From positions 310,001 through 374,000 of the forward strand of contig CAXXHC010000002.1 of assembly GCA_963663525.2 (NCBI GenBank): a stretch of 64,000 bases of DNA. Direction: 5' to 3'. The position numbers and the translations under genes are program-made. The DNA comes from G963663525 sp963663525. Its GTDB lineage: Bacteria; Myxococcota_A; SURF-8; G963663525. Positions 8,617 through 18,372 of this stretch are shown here, piece by piece (position 1 is the first letter of the stretch; every line of letters begins with the position of its first letter). Below the pieces are notes generated by a model. It saw only the letters and a program-made list of their open reading frames with translations, ran no database searches and had not been told where the DNA came from.

Positions 8617-10128
8617 GCCTCCTCGCTATTTACTGTGGGTAAGCAGTTTCATCTGCGGCAGGTCGAAGTCTAGCTTTCCAGCGACGAGGAAGATCATGGT
8701 TCGAAGCTTCCTAAACGACCTGAACCCTCTGGCCTTGCGCTTGGCCGCCTGAATTATACCGTTGATGCCTTCCACCAGCCCTTGTGTCAAACCTGACTGA
8801 AACCACCGCAATACCCCATCCCAGTGGGTCTTGATCGTTTTGGCTACCTTGATCATCGGCGGCAGTTGGCTGTGCGTGGCCCAGAAATACCAGTACTGCA
8901 ACTGCTTCTCACCGTCATCTGGATGGCCTGCGTAGTCGGCATATACCGACTGAAGCGTCTCTTTGAGCCGATAGCCCCTGGCCGTTTTCAGCGTGCTGTC
9001 TTTCAACTCATCGAACTTCTCTCGCTCTTTGTCCGTAAGGTTTTGCTCGTTTTTCAACCAGACCCATCTCGTCTTTTCCAACTCAGTCCTGTCTTGGCGC
9101 TCCTCACGCCGCACCTCGTCCACGGCCTTGTTGACAAGCTTCATCACGTGGAAGCGGTCGAAGGTCATCGCCGCATCGGGAAACTGTTTCCCAACCCCCT
9201 TGATGAACGCCGCTGACATGTCCATGCTGAACTCTTTCACCTGTTCGGGTTTACCGCCGTGAGCGTGAAGCTCAGCCTCGAAGCCCGCCACCGTCCGGTG
9301 GTCTTTGCCGGGCTCCACGTGCAGAACCTTCGCCTCGTCCATGTCCACGAACACCGTCACGTAGTCGTGCCCACGGGAACGGCTGGTTTCATCCACGCCC
9401 ACCGCTTCGACCTCGGACCAGTCCTGCTTCGCCAGACTCGAGTCCACATAGTATTCCAGCACCCGCCAGATCCGCGTGTCGTGCTCACCAAGTATTTCGC
9501 CGATCCCCTTGGGCGTCATGCCCTTTCTGGCCATAAGCAGTACCAGCGCCTCAAAAAGCAGCGTGAACCCCGCACCAGGACGCGCCCAAGGTACCTCCAC
9601 CGTTTTTACTCCGTGTTCAGGGCATTTGATCCGGGGTAGGCGTGCGTGAAGATACGCCTCGTGCTGAAAAAAGTTCAGATGTCGCCAACTCCTCTCGTTC
9701 GTATCGTGAACCCCGCAAGCCACCTCGCATTGCGGGCACGCAAACCGGCTCCCGGCGGGAAAATCCAGGTACAGATCCAACCGGTGGCGCTCGGCGTCAA
9801 AGTCAATATCCACCACCTCCCAGGGAGGGGTCAATCCAAGAGCCATCGTGAAAAGTCCGCGCTCGTCCATCTCTTGCTCCTTCAGTGTGCAAAGGTTACA
9901 CTGGCAGAACTTCGGCGGAGGATAAGGCAACGCGGGGACGCGACCCGAGCGCCGTCGAAGGTCCGAACCTGGAAAGGAGGGGGAAACCTCTCCTTTTCTC
10001 TTTATCCCTTATTACAACAACCAGGTTTGGACTTCAAAGCGATAAATCCCAGGGGTGCGGGGACGGGTCCCCGGATCGGCGAAGCCGATGCATAAGCTGC
10101 CGTTACCCACACTAAACAGCGAAGAGCC
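8617..10128 (-). mobile_element. ISL3-type insertion sequence, copy 1 (1512 bp)
   Basis: The boundaries are exact: AAATTTAT occurs at 8609-8616 and again at 10129-10136, an 8-bp target duplication as expected for the ISL3 family. The ends are imperfect inverted repeats, GCCTCCTCGCTATTTACTGT on the left and the complement of GGCTCTTCGCTGTTTAGTGT on the right. One transposase gene fills most of the length; about 200 bases beyond its start are noncoding. A second copy at 27863-29373 is almost identical, one base shorter (GGTCCCCGGATC against GGTCCCCGATC). Confidence 0.95.
8626..9870 (-). CDS. ISL3-family transposase, copy 1
   Basis: A 414-residue DDE transposase. The ATG at 9870 is preceded by GGAGCAAGAG; an upstream extension to 9930 exists without a better site. 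The N-terminus has a CxxC zinc-binding motif (FACPQCEVACG) and a second cysteine (IKCPEHGV), then a helix-turn-helix-like region (MTPKGIGEILGEHDTRI). The catalytic acids are in GVDETSRSRGHDYVT, FDRFHVMKLVNKAVDEV and QGLVEGINGIIQAAKRKARG, the ISL3 signature. The C-terminus (LPQMKLLTHSK) reads into the left terminal repeat. The gene appears intact, and the near-identity of the second copy argues for recent activity. Confidence 0.95.
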   Translation of the reverse strand: MDERGLFTMALGLTPPWEVVDIDFDAERHRLDLYLDFPAGSRFACPQCEVACGVHDTNERSWRHLNFFQHEAYLHARLPRIKCPEHGVKTVEVPWARPGAGFTLLFEALVLLMARKGMTPKGIGEILGEHDTRIWRVLEYYVDSSLAKQDWSEVEAVGVDETSRSRGHDYVTVFVDMDEAKVLHVEPGKDHRTVAGFEAELHAHGGKPEQVKEFSMDMSAAFIKGVGKQFPDAAMTFDRFHVMKLVNKAVDEVRREERQDRTELEKTRWVWLKNEQNLTDKEREKFDELKDSTLKTARGYRLKETLQSVYADYAGHPDDGEKQLQYWYFWATHSQLPPMIKVAKTIKTHWDGVLRWFQSGLTQGLVEGINGIIQAAKRKARGFRSFRKLRTMIFLVAGKLDFDLPQMKLLTHSK

Positions 10129-10136
10129 AAATTTAT

Positions 10137-10577
10137 TACACTCCAGATAATAAAGCAATATATGCTTTTTACAGTTGCATGGCTTATTTAGGAGATCTAC
10201 AAAAAAGGTATTGTATTGAAGAACCTGGTTTTTGTAAATCACAGCCGTATGCTCAATTGTATTTATTGACCTTTCTTGATAAAAACAAAGAAAAAGATAC
10301 AAAGAAAAATGAAACTAAAGGCAAAGAGGCATCATCATTCAAGCCTTTTCGATATAATTGTGGGGAAAGTGATAATGATTTTGAACATATTTACGATGGA
10401 TATATTACAGATAATTTCAAAGGGGTAAAAGTGGGTATCGCTGCCTCGATTGGAAATGATGGACACTATTCAGTACAGTGTTTAACAAAAAATCTGGAAA
10501 GAAAAGATGTTATAAATTGCGTATGCTCCCATTTGCCTGCAAACAAAGAATATCAATACGATAGATCAACCAAGTAA
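10137..10577 (+). pseudogene. 3' part of lipoprotein gene split by an insertion sequence
   Basis: Continuation of 8353-8616 after the insertion sequence. Reading from 10137 gives YTPDNKAIYAFYSCMAYLGD and then stays open to 10577 (146 codons). It is rich in lysine and cysteine (RYCIEEPGFC, VQCLTKN, NCVCSHL), consistent with a disulfide-containing surface protein. A start at the internal ATG at 10179 has no ribosome site, so a separate product is unlikely. A decayed REP-like hairpin sits right at the stop. Confidence 0.85.
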
Positions 10578-10606
10578 GTCGGATAATTGCTTTTCCCGAC
10601 CTGCTT
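10574..10606. repeat. Decayed REP-like hairpin
   Basis: AAGTCGG...CCCGACCTGC resembles one half of the repeats at 2746 and 8108 but with a single, poorly paired stem. Confidence 0.4.
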
Positions 10607-10677
10607 TTGATAAAGAGCTTTGATCGCCAAATTCAAATAGAAACCGCGCCTACACAAACTTTCATAAAAACCGGGAA

Positions 10678-13600
10678 TCACTCCGCCGGTTGCGGCGTCA
10701 TCTGCTCCAACAACTCGTCCAAAAGGATGCGTGCCAGGTCCAGCGGTTCACGGGTCTGTCCCCTGCGAGGGAACGGCATTTTCAACTTCATGTCCGGGGT
10801 GAGCGTGTAACTCGGATGGCGCGATACGAAACCCACCAACGCGGAGGGTTCGAGGCGGCAGAATTCCCCTAAATTCAACACGATACCCGCGCTTCCGATA
10901 TCCATTCCCTTGGCGTTGACCCCCCGCAGCCGCGCTTTCAGACGCACGATGCGCCCCAGACTTTCCGTCTCGGCGGGGGGACGCCCGAAGCGGTCCTTCA
11001 GTTCCTCGAAAAGGTTGTCTATGCGGTCGTCGGAATCGGCCTTCGATAACCTTTTATATAAACGAAAACGTTCGGCGGCGTCGTTGATGTATTCTTCCGG
11101 GAGACTCGCCGGAATGTCCACGTTGATTTCGGGTTCCACGGCGTGGGCCTGCGGTTCGCCCTTCAGTTCGGCCACCGCTTCCTTGAGCATTTCCATGTAA
11201 AGCGACAACCCCACCGCGCCGATGTGCCCGGACTGATCCTTGCCCAGCAACGAGCCCGCCCCGCGAATCTCCATGTCGTGCGCGGCGATCCGAAAGCCCG
11301 AACCCAGCTCGGTAAAGCGCATCAGCACCGCCAGACGCTTGCGGGCGTCGGCAGTCAGCGCCGTGACCGAGGGCACCAGCAGATAGGCATAGGCTCGGTT
11401 CTGGGAACGCCCCACCCGTCCCCGCAACTGGTATAGCTGGGCGAGCCCGAAGTGGTCGGCACGGTTGATGATGATCGTATTGACGCTTGGAATGTCGATA
11501 CCCGATTCAATGATCGTCGTGGCCACCAGGACGTTGGTTTTGCGGGCCACGAAGTCGAGCATGATTTTTTCTAGTTCGCCTTCCTTCATCTGGCCATGCC
11601 CCATGGCGACTTTCGCTTCGGGTACCAGACGGCGAACCAGACGCACCATGTTTTCGATGGACTGCACCCGGTTGTGCAGAAAATACACCTGCCCTCCCCG
11701 CGCCAACTCCTGCCGGATGGCTTCCTGAATCGTCGCCTCGTCGAACTTGTGGACAAAGGTACGAATCGCCAGACGGTCGGCGGGCGGGGTCTGGATCACG
11801 GACAAATCCCGCACCCCGGAAATCGACATGTTGAGCGTCCGGGGAATCGGCGTGGCGCTCATCGCCAGCACGTCCACGTGGCTGCGCCACTGCTTGATTT
11901 TTTCCTTCTGCTGCACGCCGAAACGCTGTTCTTCGTCCACGACCAGCAGGCCGAGATCGGAGAAATCGATATCTTTCGACAACAGGCGGTGGGTGCCGAT
12001 CAGGATGTCGATGCGCCCCTGCCGTAACCGTTCCAAAACATTACGGGTTTCGGCGGAAGTTCTCATGCGTGAGACCATACTCACCGTGACGGGGAAATTG
12101 CGGAAACGCTCGGAAAACGACTGAAAATGTTGTAAGGCCAGGACGGTAGTCGGCACAAGCACCGCCACCTGTTTGCCATCGAGCACCGCTTTCAGCGCGG
12201 CGCGCATGGCGACTTCGGTTTTTCCGAAACCCACGTCGCCGCACACGAGCCGATCCATCGGACGCGGTTTGCACATGTCGTCGAGTACTTCGCGGATGGT
12301 GCGTTCCTGGTCGTGGGTTTCATCGTAGGGAAAGGTCGCCTCGAAGCGTTGAAAGATCTCGTCCGGCGCGGAAAAGGCATAGCCTTCGAAAGCCTGCCGC
12401 TTGGCGTACAGTTCCAGCAACTCCGTCGCCAGCTTGAGGATTTCGCCCTTGACCTTCGACTTCAGCTTGCTCCAGCGCGTGCCGCCCATGCGGTCGAGCG
12501 TGGGAATGGCGTTCTCGCCACCGGAATATTTCTGCACCTTGTCCAGTCGGTGCACCGGAAGGTACAGGCGATCCTTGCCCAGGTACTCGATTTCCAGGCA
12601 ATCCGTGGCACTGCCGCCCGCTTCGAGTTGCATCAAGCCCCGATACACGCCCACGCCGTATTCCACGTGCACCACGTAATCGCCGATGGAAAGCTCATCG
12701 AAAGACTCGATCAGGTCGTCCGGAGAAATCACCGAGGACGGACGCCGCTTCTGAGGCCGGGTCTCGCCGAAAACCTCCTCTTCGGAAATCATCACGAGGC
12801 GCTCGGCGGGCCAGACCTGCCCGGCGGAGAGTTCGCCCACCAGTCCATGCAGGGTCTCGTACCCGGTTTCCCCAAGTTTTTCGCGGACTTCCGGCAAGGA
12901 GGCATCCCACGCGGACACCCGCACGCCACGGGTTTCGAGCATGTCGGCAAGGCGTTGCAGACGCCGTTCGGTGCGCGACACGAGGAACACGTGATACTTC
13001 CGCTCGGTCCAGAATTCCAGCCGGGAAAGCAGGGGGGCCATCACCCCTTCGTGCCCTTTTCTCGCGGCGATTTCGGCCTTCAGTTTGCTGTGATCCTCGC
13101 TGGAAAAGCGGTGCGGAGGGATTTCGTCCTCGTCGAGCATCCCCGCAGAATCCCTGAAACTTTCGGCGTTGACGAGCACATGAGGACGTCTGCCGATCTT
13201 TCGCCAGACATCCACCGGTCGGAAATAGTAGCGCTCCGGTTCCAGCGTCAGATCCGCTGCGCGTTCCATGTCGCCTTCGTATTGTTCGCGGAGGCGCTCG
13301 CTTTCCATATCCAACAGGTGGTCGAACTGCCCTGGCTGGGGGAGCATCATCACCGGTCCGGGTGGAAAATAATCGAACGCGGAACTGAGTTCGGTGTAAA
13401 ATAATGGAAGATAGACTTCGATATCCAGCGGACAGACGCCCTCCTCCAGTTCTTCAAGCTGGGTCAACAAGGCCCGATCAAGCATCCCCTGGTCATGGGC
13501 CGTTTCTTCGATACGCACGCGACCGTTCAAGGCGCAGTCTTCGTTCAGCACGATTTCGCGCACCGGCACGATATGGGCTTCTTCCAGGTGTTTTTGGGAT

Positions 13601-14304
13601 TTCTGGGTGCGCGGATCGAACAGCCGGATGGATTCCACCGTGTCGCCCCAGTATTCCAGACGCAACGGCAGACGATACAGCGGAGAAAATACATCGACGA
13701 TCCCCCCGCGCACCGCGAAAGCTCCGGGATCTTCCACGAGCGGCGCGTGGTGGTATCCTCCCTCCACGAGTTTGCGCACGAAGTCGTCACGGGGCGTTTC
13801 GGCTCCGGCCAGCAGGAATTCGCATCCTGCTTCGAAAGCTTTGCGGGGGACGGTCAGGCGGGAGAGAGCCTGAAAGGTTGTGACCAGTACCTTCGGGCGA
13901 AAAGGTTGCGTCATGAGATACAGGACGCTCAGCATTTCCCGGCGGCGTACTCGATCGGCCAGACGCTTGCGGCCTTCGTAAGGCGTGGTTTCGTCCACCG
14001 GAAGGTACAGCACGCGGCGCTCGCCCATGAAGTCGGGATCGTCAGCCGTATCCCCCGCGAAAAAACGCAGATCCTGCACGAGACGCAGGGCGTCGAGTTC
14101 GTTCGGACTCACCAGCACCACGGGTTTTCCGGCGGCTTCGGCGAAATCCAGCGCACAGGCAGCGAGCGCGGGGCCTTCGAGACCTTCCAGTCGTGCCTTT
14201 CGCCGCACCAGAATATCGGCGTAGCCTTCGGCCAGGGTTTTCAGTGTCCAATCGGCGTCTCTTTTCATCTCGATGCGCCTCGCCTTTGCGTTTTTTCGAG
14301 TCAT
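10678..14304 (-). CDS. mfd: Transcription-repair coupling factor Mfd
   Basis: A 1208-residue protein that removes RNA polymerase stalled at DNA damage and recruits the UvrABC repair enzymes. Domain order is typical: a UvrB-like N-terminal half (SPNELDALRLVQDLRFF; EDPGAFAVRGGIVDVFSP), the RNA-polymerase-binding CarD-like domain (GDYVVHVEYGVGVYRGL), and a RecG-like translocase with Walker A GDVGFGKTEVAMRA, DEEQ box VVDEEQRFGV, motif ATPIPRTLNMS, and QLRGRVGRS. A C-terminal D7 domain follows (PEINVDIPASLPEEYI). The ATG at 14304 follows AAGGAAGG; a later ATG at 14268 is possible. The long upstream open extension to 14613 is not coding, since it runs through the terminus of a miniature element. 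The gene is alone on its strand here. Confidence 0.97.
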   Translation of the reverse strand: MTRKNAKARRIEMKRDADWTLKTLAEGYADILVRRKARLEGLEGPALAACALDFAEAAGKPVVLVSPNELDALRLVQDLRFFAGDTADDPDFMGERRVLYLPVDETTPYEGRKRLADRVRRREMLSVLYLMTQPFRPKVLVTTFQALSRLTVPRKAFEAGCEFLLAGAETPRDDFVRKLVEGGYHHAPLVEDPGAFAVRGGIVDVFSPLYRLPLRLEYWGDTVESIRLFDPRTQKSQKHLEEAHIVPVREIVLNEDCALNGRVRIEETAHDQGMLDRALLTQLEELEEGVCPLDIEVYLPLFYTELSSAFDYFPPGPVMMLPQPGQFDHLLDMESERLREQYEGDMERAADLTLEPERYYFRPVDVWRKIGRRPHVLVNAESFRDSAGMLDEDEIPPHRFSSEDHSKLKAEIAARKGHEGVMAPLLSRLEFWTERKYHVFLVSRTERRLQRLADMLETRGVRVSAWDASLPEVREKLGETGYETLHGLVGELSAGQVWPAERLVMISEEEVFGETRPQKRRPSSVISPDDLIESFDELSIGDYVVHVEYGVGVYRGLMQLEAGGSATDCLEIEYLGKDRLYLPVHRLDKVQKYSGGENAIPTLDRMGGTRWSKLKSKVKGEILKLATELLELYAKRQAFEGYAFSAPDEIFQRFEATFPYDETHDQERTIREVLDDMCKPRPMDRLVCGDVGFGKTEVAMRAALKAVLDGKQVAVLVPTTVLALQHFQSFSERFRNFPVTVSMVSRMRTSAETRNVLERLRQGRIDILIGTHRLLSKDIDFSDLGLLVVDEEQRFGVQQKEKIKQWRSHVDVLAMSATPIPRTLNMSISGVRDLSVIQTPPADRLAIRTFVHKFDEATIQEAIRQELARGGQVYFLHNRVQSIENMVRLVRRLVPEAKVAMGHGQMKEGELEKIMLDFVARKTNVLVATTIIESGIDIPSVNTIIINRADHFGLAQLYQLRGRVGRSQNRAYAYLLVPSVTALTADARKRLAVLMRFTELGSGFRIAAHDMEIRGAGSLLGKDQSGHIGAVGLSLYMEMLKEAVAELKGEPQAHAVEPEINVDIPASLPEEYINDAAERFRLYKRLSKADSDDRIDNLFEELKDRFGRPPAETESLGRIVRLKARLRGVNAKGMDIGSAGIVLNLGEFCRLEPSALVGFVSRHPSYTLTPDMKLKMPFPRRGQTREPLDLARILLDELLEQMTPQPAE

Positions 14305-14554
14305 TCCTTCCTTAATTGGAAGGAAAAAGGGTGTACCATGACTCGGCGTTCCGGGCAAGGAAGCTAACTCATCCCCAGTTTTGTGAAAGTCTGACTTGAT
14401 CAAAGATATGATGAGCCCGCTCACTCCGAGTGCCTCCTTTAACGCGGTGTATCGAGGAGTAAATAGTATGGTTCGATACGATTTGCTCCGCAAATCACTC
14501 GCCATGAGCATTTTTTGCAAAGTGACAATTCTTTGGGATACAATCAAGGAAGTC

Positions 14555-14755
14555 GGGCGGAAATTAAAATAGTGCAAAACATTTCGGAGGCAATTGTAAC
14601 ATATTGAAATCAAAAGACTTATATCCCCTCTCCCTTTGGGAGAGGGTTAGGGTGAGGGAACACGAAACTTCCCCTCACCCGGTGCTAAAGCACCGGCCTC
14701 TCCCAGTGGGAGAGGCGCTTGGACCCTTCGGGTCCATCTTAAAAAATTTCCGCCC
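14555..14755. mobile_element. Miniature element family A variant with a different core
   Basis: Flanked by the 9-bp direct repeat AAGGAAGTC (14546-14554 and 14756-14764). The left terminus GGGCGGAAATTAAAATAG is identical to the family A copy at 63057; the right terminus is shortened to AAAATTTCCGCCC. The core is unrelated to the other copies and contains the palindromes CCCTCTCCCTTTGGGAGAGGG and GGTGCTAAAGCACC. The rest of 14305-14872 holds no recognisable gene; a possible promoter (TTGACT, 17 bases, TACGGT) lies at about 14784-14812. Confidence 0.8.
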
Positions 14756-14872
14756 AAGGAAGTCCGTGCCAAACGAAAATTCTTGACTCCCTTACACTGA
14801 GCCACTACGGTATGGACGACGGTTTTCAAGTCCATTTACCGCTTTCGAACGCCAAAACGACGAGGCATCAGG

Positions 14873-15472
14873 ATGCGTTTTTTTCTCTCCATCTTCCTTG
14901 TTTTGTTCATGTTTTCCTTCTCCACCGCCTTTGCTGAAGAGTCCGTGGAGACCGGCGACTCCCAGAAATCCCACTTCAACGTGGGGCTAAAAGGAATGGT
15001 GATTCCCGCCCTGGGACAGAGTGAAAACTGCAATGGAAACTGCGCCAGCGACGGCATGGAATTTTCGGGCGGATTCTCCCTGTTCCTCGAAGCGGCGGAT
15101 TCTCCGAACTTCTACGTCGGCGGCGAGGTCGATTTCATCGACATGACCTTCGTGAACATTCAGGACGCGGATTTCAAACTGCTCAACTTCAACGGAACCA
15201 TGCGGGGCGTCTACCCGATCAACAAGTGGGAACTTTATACCCGCTTTTCCGGCGGTTTGTCCTGGACGGGCCATCCCGATTACGACATGGGACTGGGGTT
15301 CAACGCCCAGCTTCTGCCCGGCTTTTCGTATCGTATGGATTCCATGAGCGTGTTTATGGAGGCAGGCGCTTTGTACGCGATGTGGTGGCAGTCGGTGACG
15401 AAAAGCAAAATCGGCCACCGATTCTCGACGCTTTCCATGCTGGTGAATTTCGGCATCTCGGGAAGTTTCTAA
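14873..15472 (+). CDS. Outer-membrane beta-barrel-like protein
   Basis: A 199-residue exported protein. The signal peptide is clear (MRFFLSIFLVLFMFSFSTAFA, cut before EES). The mature part alternates hydrophobic and polar residues in strands ending with aromatics (FYVGGEVDFIDMTF, WELYTRFSGGLSW, LLPGFSYRMDSMSVFMEAG) and finishes in a terminal strand with phenylalanine (LVNFGISGSF), the usual signature of an outer-membrane barrel inserted by Bam. An 8-stranded barrel fits the length. No family could be named. The ribosome site is weak. The following DUF192 gene is on the same strand 94 bases away. Confidence 0.7.
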   Translation: MRFFLSIFLVLFMFSFSTAFAEESVETGDSQKSHFNVGLKGMVIPALGQSENCNGNCASDGMEFSGGFSLFLEAADSPNFYVGGEVDFIDMTFVNIQDADFKLLNFNGTMRGVYPINKWELYTRFSGGLSWTGHPDYDMGLGFNAQLLPGFSYRMDSMSVFMEAGALYAMWWQSVTKSKIGHRFSTLSMLVNFGISGSF

Positions 15473-15566
15473 TTCGCCACCCCTCCGTTTTCGTCAACGG
15501 CTGGACATGACTTCACGGCCCCCGAAAATCCGACCTGAATTTTCAAGATTTTTTCATCATTTCGCC

Positions 15567-16043
15567 ATGTTACGCCTCATCGGCCTGGTCGCTCTTGCAT
15601 CGCTCGTATCCTGCGCCGGGTGTCCTTCTCGCGAAGACAACGCCACACAAGTCTCGGAAACACTGCCTTTGGGCGCGGTGACGATCACCACCGGCGACGG
15701 TCGCCAGATCGACTACACGGTTGAAGTCGCCGATTCCGACCCGGAACGCACCCAAGGGCTGATGTACCGTAAAAGTCTCGCGCCGCAATCCGGTATGCTG
15801 TTTTTGTTCGATCACGAGGCGCATCAGGCTTTTTGGATGAAAAACACCTACATTTCGTTGGATATCCTGTTCATAACCGCTGACTGGCGCATCGTGGGCA
15901 TCGTTCCCCATGCCAAACCGCTGGAATCCAAGCTGCTGTACGTCCGCTCCCCATCCCGATACGTGCTGGAAATTGCGGCTGGAGAAAGTGAAAAATGGGG
16001 TTTCTCCCAGGGAGACGAAGTGAATTTTCGCCCGAGCCCGTAA
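15567..16043 (+). CDS. DUF192 lipoprotein
   Basis: A 158-residue protein with the conserved DUF192 core: ERTQGLMYRKSLAPQSGMLF, then FWMKNTYISLDILFI, then a YVLEIAAGESEKWGFSQGD tail. DUF192 proteins are small beta-barrel exported proteins of unknown biochemical role. The start at 15567 is preferred over 15507 because it opens a lipoprotein leader directly (MLRLIGLVALASLVSCAGC, lipobox LVSC); neither start has a good ribosome site. The lipid anchor would place it on the outer or inner membrane facing the periplasm. It is probably transcribed together with the preceding barrel gene. Confidence 0.8.
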   Translation: MLRLIGLVALASLVSCAGCPSREDNATQVSETLPLGAVTITTGDGRQIDYTVEVADSDPERTQGLMYRKSLAPQSGMLFLFDHEAHQAFWMKNTYISLDILFITADWRIVGIVPHAKPLESKLLYVRSPSRYVLEIAAGESEKWGFSQGDEVNFRPSP

Positions 16044-16109
16044 CCTTCAAAACAATATTCCCCAGCATATTCAAAGGGTTACGTCCTCTTCACATCAAAC
16101 GAAATTCGC

Positions 16110-16138
16110 TTGAACTCTTAACGGGTATGTGATACAAA
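16110..16138 (+). promoter_or_regulatory. Possible promoter of acyl-CoA dehydrogenase gene
   Basis: TTGAAC (16110-16115), a 17-base spacer and TACAAA (16133-16138), about 90 bases before the gene. Judged by eye only. Confidence 0.4.
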
Positions 16139-16227
16139 AATGAGTGAAGCGTCATTCATTTTCGTACTGCGGTTTACCGCGAATAACATTCTTCACCAAA
16201 ACCTTCTACTTAAGGAAAGGGAAAACC

Positions 16228-18081
16228 ATGTCCGCTACCGATTACGTATTTGATCGTCGGGATCAGAGTTTCGTCCTGTTCGAACAGCTTGGAATCCAGG
16301 ATTTCAGCAAATTCGAAAGGTTCTCCGAATACGACCAGGACGCCTTTGAAGCGATGCTGGATCAGGCCCTGCAAATCGCGCAGGAATCCTGGTTCCCCGT
16401 GAATAAAGAAGGCGACCTCGTGGGCGCTCAGTGGAACGACAAAGTCGTCACCACGCCCGAAGGCTTCAAAAAAGCCTGGGCCGACTACTCCGAGAACGGC
16501 TTCATCGGCGCGAGCATCGAGGAAGAACTCGGCGGCCTCGGCCTTCCCGCCGCCGTCGTCACCGCCATCGGCGACATCTTCACCGCCTCCAACTGCTCCA
16601 TGGCGCTGTATCCGATGCTGGGCGTAGGCGTCTGCCACGTGCTGCAGCACGTCAAAGACTTCAAATACCGCAACCTCGCCATCGAGAAAATCATCACCGG
16701 CGAGTGGAGCGGCACGATGGTGCTGACCGAGCCGGGCGCAGGCACCGACCTCGCGACCGTCAAAGCCAAGGCCGAAAAGGTCGAAGGCGAAGAGTACTAC
16801 CACATTTCCGGCGAGAAAATCTTCATCACCGCCGGCGATCAGGACCTCACCCAGAATATCTGCCACCTCGTGCTGGCCAAAACCCCCGGCGCACCCGCAG
16901 GCGTCAAGGGCATTTCGCTGTTCTACGTGCCGAAATTCGAGCACGACGAAGAGGGCAACCTCGGCGAAGCCAATGACGTGTACTGCTCCCGCATCGAGCA
17001 TAAAATGGGCATCCACGGTTCGGCCACCTGCCAACTCGTCTTCGGCGAGAACTCCAAGTGCAAAGGCTGGATCGTAGGCAAGGAATTCGAAGGCATCCGC
17101 AACATGTTCATTATGATGAACAACGCCCGCCTCGAAGTCGGCCTGCAGGGTGTTTCCCTGATGAACGCCGCCTATCAGAACGCACTCGCTTACGCCCAGG
17201 AACGCATCCAGGGACCGTCGGTGAAGGAATTCAAGAACCCCGAAGCCCCGCGCGTGGCCATTTACGAGCACCCCGACATCCGCCGCGAACTGTGGACGAT
17301 GAAAGCCTTCGGCGAGTCGGGACGCGCCCTCCTGTACCTCACCGCGAAGTACGATGATCTTTCCCGGAACGTGGAAGACAAGGACGAAGCCCGCAAGTAC
17401 AAAGGATATGTCGATCTCCTGATTCCGATCTGCAAAGCCTACTGCACGGACCGGGGCTTCGAGATGACCTCCAAGGGTATGCAGGTGCTCGGCGGCTACG
17501 GATACACCAATGAGTACCCGCTGGAGCAGTATTGCCGCGACGTCCGCATCGGCCTCACCTACGAAGGCGCGAACGGCATCCAGGCGATGGACTTCCTCGC
17601 CCGCAAGCTCGGCATGGGCGGCGGCGCGGTCTTCATGAGCTACTGCGGCGAAATCGACAAGAGCATCGCCAAAGCCGCCGAAATCGAAGCCCTCAAGGAT
17701 TCGGCCAAGACCCTGACCGACGCCAAAGAAAAGGTTGTCGCGGCGGTGATGACGCTGGGCGGCTGGGGCGCTCAGGGACGCCTGGACGAAGCCACCTTCC
17801 GCGCCTACGACATCATGACCGCTTTCGGCGATCTCGTGATGGGTCAGTTGCTGGCGGATCAGGCGGCCATCGCCTCCGTGAAGTACAACCAGATCCTCAA
17901 AGACAACAACGTCGAAGCCGACGGCGAGGCTGCCTTCCGCACCAAGAGCAGCGAAGCCGGTTTCTACTACCGTAAAATCAACAACTTCCGCTTCTTCGCG
18001 AAGAACTTCCTGCCGCGCGTGTCCTCCACCGTGGCGGCGATTATGTCCGAAGACAAGAGCGGCCTGGAAGAACTTATCTAA
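16228..18081 (+). CDS. Acyl-CoA dehydrogenase (DmdC-like, long form)
   Basis: A 617-residue FAD enzyme that introduces a double bond next to the thioester of an acyl-CoA and passes electrons to ETF. The ATG at 16228 follows AAGGAAAGGG. Typical motifs are VLTEPGAGTDLATVKAKA (FAD binding), YHISGEKIFITAGDQD, HKMGIHGSATCQLVF, MQVLGGYGYTNEYPLEQYCR and RIGLTYEGANGIQAMD, the last containing the likely catalytic glutamate. The length and the extra C-terminal helical domain match the DmdC/3-methylmercaptopropionyl-CoA dehydrogenase-like group rather than 380-residue short-chain enzymes; the real substrate may be an ordinary fatty acyl-CoA. No ETF gene is nearby. A strong terminator follows, so the gene is monocistronic. 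Confidence 0.93.
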   Translation: MSATDYVFDRRDQSFVLFEQLGIQDFSKFERFSEYDQDAFEAMLDQALQIAQESWFPVNKEGDLVGAQWNDKVVTTPEGFKKAWADYSENGFIGASIEEELGGLGLPAAVVTAIGDIFTASNCSMALYPMLGVGVCHVLQHVKDFKYRNLAIEKIITGEWSGTMVLTEPGAGTDLATVKAKAEKVEGEEYYHISGEKIFITAGDQDLTQNICHLVLAKTPGAPAGVKGISLFYVPKFEHDEEGNLGEANDVYCSRIEHKMGIHGSATCQLVFGENSKCKGWIVGKEFEGIRNMFIMMNNARLEVGLQGVSLMNAAYQNALAYAQERIQGPSVKEFKNPEAPRVAIYEHPDIRRELWTMKAFGESGRALLYLTAKYDDLSRNVEDKDEARKYKGYVDLLIPICKAYCTDRGFEMTSKGMQVLGGYGYTNEYPLEQYCRDVRIGLTYEGANGIQAMDFLARKLGMGGGAVFMSYCGEIDKSIAKAAEIEALKDSAKTLTDAKEKVVAAVMTLGGWGAQGRLDEATFRAYDIMTAFGDLVMGQLLADQAAIASVKYNQILKDNNVEADGEAAFRTKSSEAGFYYRKINNFRFFAKNFLPRVSSTVAAIMSEDKSGLEELI

Positions 18082-18118
18082 CGAATTCCACGCCTCTCAA
18101 GCCGATTATCCGGCTTTT

Positions 18119-18150
18119 CCACCCCTCGCTTCGGCGGGGGGTGTTTTTTT
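18119..18150 (+). terminator. Rho-independent terminator
   Basis: CACCCC...GGGGTG hairpin with a TTCG loop, followed by TTTTTTT, 38 bases after the acyl-CoA dehydrogenase stop. Confidence 0.8.
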
Positions 18151-18372
18151 GCAAAAAGCATCGTGATTTCTGCAACATTTCATTATTTTTACGCAATACA
18201 CCCTCCCAAAAACGGCAAAGGGAGGCAATTCTCCTGCATTTCGCCTTGTCGAGCTTGAAAAGCACCATTCGGTGCTCGAAAAAAAGCGATCCCGATCTGG
18301 CCATTTCCTCTTCGATGACGTACACTGAACGAGATTCATAGGACGGCATCGAACGCAATACGGGAGTAAAAC

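Noticed and set aside
9646..10095. Plus-strand frames within the ISL3-type elements (also 28892-29413)
   Set aside because: Antisense to the transposase and present in both copies because the elements are identical.
14305..14613. N-terminal extension of Mfd up to 14613
   Set aside because: It passes through a miniature element terminus and lacks homology; the ribosome site points to 14304.
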